Source: JACQFZ01 sp036396275
Lineage (GTDB): Bacteria > Pseudomonadota > Gammaproteobacteria > Acidiferrobacterales > Sulfurifustaceae
Direction of reading: 5' to 3'
DNA length: 5,843 nucleotides
Assembly (NCBI GenBank): GCA_036396275.1
Contig: DASWLD010000176.1
Coordinates: forward strand, 1-5,843
Both the position numbers and the translations under genes were made by a program. The notes under the pieces were generated by a model. The model was not told the origin of the DNA. It did not search any database and saw only the letters and a list, made by a program, of their open reading frames with translations. Below are positions 1 to 4,394 of the stretch, piece after piece; position 1 is the stretch's first letter; every line of letters begins with the position of its first letter.

Positions 1-257
1 AAGTCGGCGACGTCGGCCGGCGACTTGCGGCGTTCAAGTTCGTGACATTGTGCTATCGGCGCGCGCGCAGCCTGCCGGCGTGGCGCTATAACCTCTATTG
101 CATGATTCATGGGCGCGACCGGCAAACGGTTGAGCGACACATCGAATCGCTGAATCGCGGCGCCGGAATGCGCACGTATCCGCGGACGACGCTCTTCAGT
201 CGCAAGCGCTTCAAGCAGTGCGGCGCCCGGTACGTCACGGCGAGTTCCGCTCGATGA
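1..257 (+). CDS. nirL: Siroheme decarboxylase subunit, NirL-like (5'-truncated by the window edge)
   Basis: The frame is open from base 3 to the TGA at 255-257 and gives the last 84 residues of an AsnC/Lrp-like protein of the NirD/L/G/H family; the N-terminal helix-turn-helix half lies outside the window. Visible family motifs are FVTLCYRR, WRYNLYCMIHGRDR and the C-terminal LFSRKRFKQCGARY. With their relatives these proteins decarboxylate the siroheme acetate chains at C12 and C18 to give 12,18-didecarboxysiroheme, a cytoplasmic step toward heme d1. The symbol rests on position directly before nirG, as in the P. aeruginosa order nirD-L-G-H-J, and on the RFKQ.GARY ending. It could instead be the C-terminal half of a fused NirDL, as known in Paracoccus. 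The stop overlaps the nirG start (ATGA), indicating translational coupling. At the position where NirH has SHCY and NirG has AHNY, this protein has TLCY, so it lacks that histidine. Confidence 0.82.
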   Translation, partial: VGDVGRRLAAFKFVTLCYRRARSLPAWRYNLYCMIHGRDRQTVERHIESLNRGAGMRTYPRTTLFSRKRFKQCGARYVTASSAR

Positions 258-706
258 CGACACTTGATCGCATCGACCGCCAGATCGTGAACGTCTTGCA
301 GGACGGATTTCCGATCTGCGAGCGGCCGTATGCCGAAGCCGCGAAGCAGTTCGGCATCGACGAAACCGAGCTTTTGCGCCGTTTGCAGCGAATGTTGGAC
401 GACGGGGCGCTTAGCCGTTTCGGGCCGATGTATCACGCCGAGCAGCTCGGCGGCGCGCTCAGCCTCGCGGCAATGGAAGTGCCGTCCACGGATTTCGATC
501 GGGTCGCCGAGATCGTGAACGGCTTTCCCGAAGTGGCCCATAACTACGAGCGCGCCCATGCCCTGAACATGTGGTTCGTGCTCGCGACCGAGCGGCCGGA
601 ACGCGTGCCGGCGGTCATCGGTGAGATCGAGCGCGCGACCGGATACCGCGTGTACAACATGCCGAAGCAGGAGGAGTTCTTCGTCGGTTTGAGGTTCGTG
701 CTATGA
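254..706 (+). CDS. nirG: Siroheme decarboxylase subunit NirG
   Basis: A 150-residue AsnC/Lrp-family protein beginning MTTLDRIDRQIVNVLQ, with an N-terminal winged-helix-like region (about residues 1-60, including GALSRFG) and a C-terminal ferredoxin-like RAM domain (about 65-150). The motif EVAHNYER followed by LNMWFVLATE, and the ending NMPKQEEFFVGLRF, are those I associate with NirG. Despite the regulator-like fold, the family acts as enzyme: NirD, L, G and H convert siroheme to 12,18-didecarboxysiroheme during heme d1 synthesis. The ATG at 254 was chosen because it overlaps the upstream TGA as ATGA and starts at the conserved LD.IDR segment; an in-frame ATG at 218 would add 12 residues and a longer overlap without family support. 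The stop overlaps nirH in the same ATGA manner. The exact letter (G versus D) rests on motif recall and gene order. Confidence 0.88.
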   Translation: MTTLDRIDRQIVNVLQDGFPICERPYAEAAKQFGIDETELLRRLQRMLDDGALSRFGPMYHAEQLGGALSLAAMEVPSTDFDRVAEIVNGFPEVAHNYERAHALNMWFVLATERPERVPAVIGEIERATGYRVYNMPKQEEFFVGLRFVL

Positions 707-1218
707 CGCCGGCGGCCGCGGCCGTTCGCGCTTTCGTCGAGAAGCCGATCGATACCGTCGATCGACGTATTATCGCGGCGACGCAAGCGGGCCTGCCGCT
801 GGCCCCGCGGCCGTATCACGCAATCGCCGAACGATTGCGCATCGATCCGGTCGACGTGATGGCGCGGATGCGCCGCATGCTATGTGAAGGCGGCATTCGC
901 CGAATCGCGGCCGTGCCGAATCACTACGCGCTCGGTTTCACCGCGAACGGGATGAGTGTGTGGGACGTCGCCGACGATCAGGCACGCGATTGGGGCCGCA
1001 AGATCGGTGCGTTGGACTTCGTGAGCCATTGTTATTTGCGTCCGCGACATCCGCCGATATGGAATTACAATCTGTTCGCCATGGTGCACGGGCGCGATCG
1101 CGGCGAGGTCGGGCGCCACACCGAGGAAATCGCACGCCTGCTCGGCGCCGCCGATCGCGGCCACGACGTTTTGTACAGCATGCGCATCCTGAAGAAAACC
1201 GGATTGCGGATTACGTAA
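703..1218 (+). CDS. nirH: Siroheme decarboxylase subunit NirH
   Basis: A 171-residue AsnC/Lrp-type protein. After a short leader, residues about 18-80 form the helix-turn-helix half (IDTVDRRIIAATQ, GGIRRIAAVPNHYALG). The rest is the RAM-like half, with NGMSVWDV, LDFVSHCYLRPR, WNYNLFAMVHGRDR and the characteristic ending LYSMRILKKTGLR. These match NirH of the siroheme decarboxylase complex, which removes the C12 and C18 acetate carboxyls on the heme d1 route in the cytoplasm. The histidine of SHCY aligns with that of AHNY in NirG and is a candidate active-site residue, since two histidines are reported as essential in this family; I cannot map them exactly. The start ATG overlaps the nirG stop as ATGA, with GAGG at 691-694 eight bases upstream as ribosome binding site. 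It is the last gene of the tightly overlapped block. Confidence 0.9.
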   Translation: MTPAAAAVRAFVEKPIDTVDRRIIAATQAGLPLAPRPYHAIAERLRIDPVDVMARMRRMLCEGGIRRIAAVPNHYALGFTANGMSVWDVADDQARDWGRKIGALDFVSHCYLRPRHPPIWNYNLFAMVHGRDRGEVGRHTEEIARLLGAADRGHDVLYSMRILKKTGLRIT

Positions 1219-1230
1219 GAGCAGTGAAAC

Positions 1231-1260
1231 CGCGGATGAACGCGGATAAACGTAGATGAG
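1231..1260 (+). repeat. Three tandem 10-bp units, dispersed intergenic repeat type
   Basis: Three consecutive 10-mers are visible: CGCGGATGAA, CGCGGATAAA and CGTAGATGAG. Units 1 and 2 differ at one base; unit 3 is more diverged. The pattern of GCGGATGAACGCGGAT type is a widespread dispersed intergenic repeat in bacterial genomes, often mis-translated as short proteins reading like FIRVHPR; the minus strand here does give TFIRVHPRFH. It lies 12 bases after the nirH stop. Its function is unknown. Confidence 0.7.
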
Positions 1261-1316
1261 CAACGGCAACCTGGCGTCAAGCGGTCTGGCGCGCGCGCAT
1301 TGGGGCCGCTGCGTCC

Positions 1317-1324
1317 GGAAGGAG
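1317..1324 (+). promoter_or_regulatory. Candidate ribosome binding site for the nirJ ATG at 1340
   Basis: GGAAGGAG is a strong Shine-Dalgarno match, but it ends 15 bases before the ATG, which is longer than optimal. A weaker AGAGA (1333-1337) is very close to the start. The start at 1340 is still supported because the peptide MFRVTQFMQ resembles NirJ N termini. Confidence 0.5.
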
Positions 1325-1339
1325 ACAGTGTAGAGAATC

Positions 1340-2638
1340 ATGTTTCGGGTCACTCAATTCATGCAGGAGCTGCGCAACCCGAGCGCGGTCGGCCCGAAAC
1401 GCCGACCGCCGCCCGGCGATGTACAGGGGCGTACACGTGTCGGTCGCTCTCAGCATCCTGCTTCCCGCGACACTGGTACATCCCTGTACGGCGCGGGAGG
1501 CAGGATGCCGGGAGCGGCGCCGGTGGTGATATGGAATTTGATTCGCCGCTGCAATCTCACTTGCAAACATTGCTATTCGATATCGGCGGACAAGGATTTT
1601 CCCGGCGAATTGTCGATCGAGGAAGTATTTCGCGTCATGGACGATTTGAAGGCGTTCGCGGTGCCGGCGCTGATTCTCTCAGGCGGCGAGCCGCTGTTGC
1701 GGCCGGACATCGATGAGATCTCGCGGCGCGCGAAGGCGATGGGTTTCTACGTCGGGCTATCCAGCAACGGCACGTTGATCGACGAACGAAACATCGAGCG
1801 CATTGCCGCCACCGGCTACGACTACGTCGGCATTTCCATCGACGGCATCGAGGATACGCACGACAGGTTTCGCCGGAAGATCGGCGCCTACGACGCCTCG
1901 ATGGCGGCGGTGCGGCTGTGCCGGCGCCATGGCATCAAGGTGGGCCTGCGGTTCACCATGACGCGAGACAACGCGCAGGATTTGCCGGCGCTGCTGGACC
2001 TGCTCGACGCCGAGGGGATCGACAAGTTCTATTTTTCGCACCTCAACTACGCCGGGCGGGGTAATGTGAACCGCAAGGACGACGCGATGTTGCAAACCAC
2101 GCGTTGGGCGATGGACTTGCTGTTCGACACGTGCTGGCGATACCTGGAGCGCGGAGCGGCGAAGGAATTCGTTACCGGCAACAACGACGCCGACGGCGTG
2201 TACTTGCTGTTTTGGGTTCGGCGCCACTTTCCGGAGCTGGCCGAGCACATCGGCGCGAAGCTGCGGCAGTGGGGCGGCAACGCGTCGGGGCTCAACGTCG
2301 CGAATATCGACAACCTCGGTAACGTGCACCCGGATACCATGTGGTGGCACTACTCGCTCGGGAATGTCCGCGAGCGTCCGTTTTCGGAAATCTGGCGCGA
2401 CACGTCGGATCCGCTAATGGCGGGGCTGAAGCGGCAACCGCGGCCGGTGAGCGGGCGCTGCGGCGACTGCTGCTATCTTTCTATCTGTGGCGGCAACACG
2501 CGGGTGCGTGCGCAACAGCTTACCGGCGACCCGTGGGCCGAGGACCCGGCGTGTTACCTCTCGGACGAGGAAATCGGGCTGGAGCAAACTCGTGTACGGT
2601 TGCAGGTGACGCCGTATTCGCGCCAACAAGGCGTCTAG
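1340..2638 (+). CDS. nirJ: Heme d1 biosynthesis radical SAM protein NirJ
   Basis: A 432-residue radical SAM enzyme. The CxxxCxxC motif is C71, C75 and C78 within IRRCNLTCKHCYS and binds the SAM-coordinated 4Fe-4S cluster; ILSGGEP (112-118) is the SAM-binding GGE region and GISIDG (164-169) a further core motif. A C-terminal SPASM-like set, C374, C377, C383 and C405, fits the auxiliary cluster described for NirJ. NirJ acts in the cytoplasm on 12,18-didecarboxysiroheme, removing propionate side chains at C3 and C8 on the way to the heme d1 oxo groups. Family members are usually about 380-400 residues. The excess lies at about residues 27-58, between PPPG and APVVIWNL, exactly where the DNA folds into a long hairpin repeat. 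An internal ATG at 1505 would give a 377-residue protein that keeps all motifs. The gene follows nirH after 121 bp and precedes nirN by 85 bp. Confidence 0.95.
   Translation: MFRVTQFMQELRNPSAVGPKRRPPPGDVQGRTRVGRSQHPASRDTGTSLYGAGGRMPGAAPVVIWNLIRRCNLTCKHCYSISADKDFPGELSIEEVFRVMDDLKAFAVPALILSGGEPLLRPDIDEISRRAKAMGFYVGLSSNGTLIDERNIERIAATGYDYVGISIDGIEDTHDRFRRKIGAYDASMAAVRLCRRHGIKVGLRFTMTRDNAQDLPALLDLLDAEGIDKFYFSHLNYAGRGNVNRKDDAMLQTTRWAMDLLFDTCWRYLERGAAKEFVTGNNDADGVYLLFWVRRHFPELAEHIGAKLRQWGGNASGLNVANIDNLGNVHPDTMWWHYSLGNVRERPFSEIWRDTSDPLMAGLKRQPRPVSGRCGDCCYLSICGGNTRVRAQQLTGDPWAEDPACYLSDEEIGLEQTRVRLQVTPYSRQQGV
1418..1518 (+). repeat. Hairpin-forming inverted-repeat element inside the nirJ 5' coding region
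   Basis: Arms 1443-1469 and 1492-1518 pair over 27 positions: 23 Watson-Crick pairs, three G-U wobbles and one mismatch (1452/1509). The core GCATCCTGCTTCCCGCG at 1453-1469 matches its inverted partner at 16 of 17. The loop contains a nested hairpin, GTACA-TCCC-TGTAC (1476-1489). In addition, 1421-1442 is an inverted copy of 1468-1489 (18 of 22 identical; shared blocks GTACAGGG, GTAC, GTGTCG). This modular palindrome looks like a REP/REPIN-type or MITE-like dispersed element. It is read in frame, without stops, as roughly residues 27-58 of NirJ. Outer boundaries are uncertain; no clear target duplication is seen, only CCGG on both sides (1413-1416, 1508-1511). Confidence 0.85.
1495..1500 (+). 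promoter_or_regulatory. Shine-Dalgarno-like GGGAGG before an internal nirJ ATG (1505)
   Basis: GGGAGG lies four bases before an in-frame ATG at 1505 (NirJ M56), which would start a 377-residue NirJ as MPGAAPVVIWN. Both the purine stretch and the ATG are in the 3' arm of the repeat hairpin, so pairing would hide them in folded mRNA. Whether this start is used is unknown. Confidence 0.35.
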
Positions 2639-2723
2639 CGAACGGCGCATGCTCAATAGGTTCGCCATCATTGCCGCCCAAACCCCCTCCCTCTCCCTCC
2701 CCCGCTTGCGGGGGAGGGTTGGG
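2639..2723 (+). other. nirJ-nirN spacer, without nirE
   Basis: The 85-bp spacer is mostly the REP-like palindrome. An in-frame ATG at 2649 could extend NirN upstream through the repeat, but the extra peptide (PSLSLPRLRGRVGV) is what such repeats encode by chance in many genomes, so I treat the stretch as non-coding. P. aeruginosa has nirE between nirJ and nirN; here there is no room for it. Confidence 0.6.
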
Positions 2724-2731
2724 GTGGGGGC
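2681..2731 (+). repeat. REP-like palindrome at the nirN start
   Basis: A perfect 11-bp inverted repeat, CCCTCCCCCGC (2695-2705) and GCGGGGGAGGG (2708-2718), is separated by TT. It is flanked by a pyrimidine-rich CCCCCTCCCTCT on the left and TTGGGGTGGGGGC on the right. This composite, with CCCGCTTGCGGG at its centre and GGGTTGGGGTGGGGG after it, is a very common dispersed repeat of proteobacterial intergenic regions. It may act as an mRNA-stabilising or attenuating hairpin between nirJ and nirN. There is no T-tract, so a rho-independent terminator is not indicated. Confidence 0.85.
2713..2718 (+). promoter_or_regulatory. Likely nirN ribosome binding site within the REP-like repeat
   Basis: GGAGGG is the end of the palindrome's 3' arm and lies five bases before GTG at 2724. 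It is the best Shine-Dalgarno near any candidate nirN start and gives a signal peptide of normal length. The alternatives are ATG 2649 with a weak upstream site and TTG 2760 with none evident. Confidence 0.55.
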
Positions 2732-4319
2732 AACGAGACGTCCAAACGGTCGGAAGTCGTTGCAGATATTGTTTTTCTTGTCTGTCCTTTTTTTCCTGTT
2801 CGCCATAGCACACGTTTCAGCCGCCGAAACGTCGCGCGCGTCGAAGATCTACGCCGAACATTGCGCCTCGTGCCACGGTGCCGATCGGCTCGGGGCAATG
2901 GGCCCGGCGCTGTTGCCGGAAAATCTCGGGCGATTAAAGCGCGCCGAGGCGGTGGCCACGATCAAGCGTGGACGCGAAGCGACGCAGATGCCCGGGTTCG
3001 GCGAAAAACTCGGCGACGCCGAAATCGACGCGCTTGTCGCGTTGATCTATCAACCGCCGGCGGAGCCGCCGCTGTGGGGATTGAGTGAAATCGGTGCCTC
3101 GCACATCGCGCGCGTCAAGGTGGGCGAGAAGCTTGCCGACAAACCGGTTTTTGCCGCCGACCCGCTGAATCTATTCGTCGTCGTCGAGCTTGGCGATCAC
3201 CACGTCACGCTGCTCGACGGCGATCGGTTCCAAATCGTCAAGCGGTTTCCGACGCGGTTCGCGCTGCACGGCGGACCGAAATATTCCTCGGACGGCCGAT
3301 ATGTCTATTTTGCTTCGCGCGACGGCTGGATATCGAAGTACGACATCTGGAACCTGCGCTATATCGCGGAAATCCGCGCCGGCATCAACACCCGTAACCT
3401 GGCCGTGTCCAATGACGACCGCTACGTAATGGTGGCGAACTATCTGCCGCACACGCTGGTGGTGCTCGATGCGAAGGATCTCAAGCCGCTGAAAGTGATC
3501 GACGTCAGGGACGACCACGGCAAGTCGTCGCGCGTGTCCGCGGTGTACGACGCCGCGCCCCGCAAGAGCTTTATCGCGGCGCTGAAAGACATTCCCGAAG
3601 TCTGGGAGATTCCCTACGATCCGAACGCGGCGCCGGTGTACGAAGGGTTGGTGCACGACTACCGGTTGGGGGAGGGCGTACGCGCGCCCGGTCCGTTTCC
3701 GGTGCGGCGGATTCGGCTCGACGATTACTTGGATGACTTTTTCTTCGACGCGAGTTACCGCCACATCATCGGCGCGTCGCGCGACGGTGGTAAAGGCCAA
3801 GTCGTAAATCTCGACGTGCGCCGGCGTATCGCCACGCTCGACCTGCCCGGGCTACCGCACCTGGGGTCGGGTATCACGTGGGAATACCAAGGCCGGACGG
3901 TGCTGGCGACGCCGAATCTGAAAGAAGGTGCCGTCAGTGTTATCGACTTGAAGACATGGAAGACGATCAGCCGGATCGACACGCTGGGCCCGGGTTTCTT
4001 CTTGCGTTCGCACGAGAATACGCCGTACGCGTGGGCCGATAACATGATGGGCAAGCGGCGCGATACGATTGAAATCATCGACAAGCGCACGCTCAAAGTC
4101 GTGCGCCGTTTGCGACCCGCGCCCGGCAAGACCGCGGCGCACGTCGAATTCACGCGCGATGGGAAATACGCGCTGGTGTCGATCTGGGATTGGGACGGCG
4201 CGGTCGTGGTGTACGACGCGGCGACGTTCGAGGAAATCAAACGCCTGCCGATGAAAAAGCCATCGGGCAAATACAACGTGTACAACAAGATCACGCGTTC
4301 GGCGGGGACCAGCCACTAG
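2724..4319 (+). CDS. nirN: NirN: c-type cytochrome / d1-propeller dihydro-heme d1 dehydrogenase
   Basis: From the GTG at 2724 the protein has 531 residues. A Sec signal peptide has a basic start (RRPNGRK), a hydrophobic core LFFLSVLFFLFAIA and a cleavage-like AHVSA ending near residue 33. A small cytochrome c domain follows, with CASCH (C47, C50, H51) binding heme c and M89 in QMPGF as likely axial ligand. The rest (about 125-531) is a d1-type eight-bladed propeller ending MKKPSGKYNVYNK..., typical of NirN/NirF. NirN is periplasmic and oxidises dihydro-heme d1 to heme d1, the last step, then hands it to NirS. Aligned by eye with NirS, H182 (ALHGG) matches the proximal d1 ligand and H379 (LPHLGSG) one of two distal histidines; the other is absent, which argues against NirS itself. 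The cytochrome domain rules out plain NirF. The start is uncertain: ATG 2649 would add 25 residues encoded by repeat DNA. Confidence 0.92.
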   Translation: MGATRRPNGRKSLQILFFLSVLFFLFAIAHVSAAETSRASKIYAEHCASCHGADRLGAMGPALLPENLGRLKRAEAVATIKRGREATQMPGFGEKLGDAEIDALVALIYQPPAEPPLWGLSEIGASHIARVKVGEKLADKPVFAADPLNLFVVVELGDHHVTLLDGDRFQIVKRFPTRFALHGGPKYSSDGRYVYFASRDGWISKYDIWNLRYIAEIRAGINTRNLAVSNDDRYVMVANYLPHTLVVLDAKDLKPLKVIDVRDDHGKSSRVSAVYDAAPRKSFIAALKDIPEVWEIPYDPNAAPVYEGLVHDYRLGEGVRAPGPFPVRRIRLDDYLDDFFFDASYRHIIGASRDGGKGQVVNLDVRRRIATLDLPGLPHLGSGITWEYQGRTVLATPNLKEGAVSVIDLKTWKTISRIDTLGPGFFLRSHENTPYAWADNMMGKRRDTIEIIDKRTLKVVRRLRPAPGKTAAHVEFTRDGKYALVSIWDWDGAVVVYDAATFEEIKRLPMKKPSGKYNVYNKITRSAGTSH

Positions 4320-4328
4320 CGTTGGATT

Positions 4329-4353
4329 CGCCGGCTTCGTTAAGTTACCGGCG
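4329..4353. terminator. Weak hairpin after nirN
   Basis: CGCCGG (4329-4334) and CCGGCG (4348-4353) form a 6-bp stem with a 13-base loop, ten bases after the nirN stop. There is no T-run after it, so a terminator role is doubtful. Confidence 0.25.
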
Positions 4354-4367
4354 CAGCTCGCTATGGC

Positions 4368-4388
4368 GACGGCTTCGCCGTCTTCCTT
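4368..4388. terminator. Candidate terminator between convergent genes
   Basis: GACGGC (4368-4373) and GCCGTC (4377-4382) form a 6-bp stem with a TTC loop, followed by TTCCTT on the plus strand. It lies about 50 bases after nirN and just after the stop of the minus-strand ligase gene. The T tail is interrupted, so efficiency is unclear; on the minus strand the following bases are not T-rich. Confidence 0.4.
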
Positions 4389-4394
4389 CATACC

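Larger units (their letters stand above)
1219..1339 (+). other. nirH-nirJ intergenic region
   Basis: This 121-bp gap breaks the otherwise overlapping gene run. It holds a 10-bp tandem repeat near its 5' end, a GC alternation at 1289-1298 and the ribosome binding region of nirJ. I see no convincing FNR/ANR or NarL-type palindrome and no clear terminator, so read-through from nirH into nirJ is the simplest view. Confidence 0.6.
4320..4394. other. Short convergent intergenic region
   Basis: This 75-bp space separates the convergent nirN and ligase genes. It contains two small inverted repeats, listed separately as candidate terminators. I see no room or signal for a promoter or small gene. Confidence 0.6.

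Noticed and set aside
254..1218. nirG and nirH as Lrp/AsnC transcription regulators
   Set aside because: The fold is shared, but the family motifs, overlapping paralogues and the nirJ/nirN neighbourhood identify siroheme decarboxylase subunits.
1289..1298. GCGCGCGCGC alternation between nirH and nirJ
   Set aside because: Only ten bases and expected in GC-rich DNA; no evidence for a structural or regulatory role.
1757..2350. A 197-residue frame antisense to nirJ
   Set aside because: High GC leaves long stop-free antisense frames; the composition is shadow-like and the plus-strand frame is unmistakable NirJ.
2649..2723. N-terminal extension of NirN from ATG 2649
   Set aside because: The added residues come from the REP-like repeat, place the signal peptide about 40 residues inside the protein and have a weak ribosome binding site.
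3171..3800. A 209-residue frame antisense to nirN
   Set aside because: It lies fully within the NirN propeller on the opposite strand and shows no domain motif or start signal of its own.
2724..4319. Assignment as nitrite reductase NirS rather than NirN
   Set aside because: The cytochrome domain is short and directly after the signal peptide, one of the two NirS distal histidines has no counterpart, and the C-terminal KPSGKYNVYNK...GTSH ending is NirN/NirF-like.
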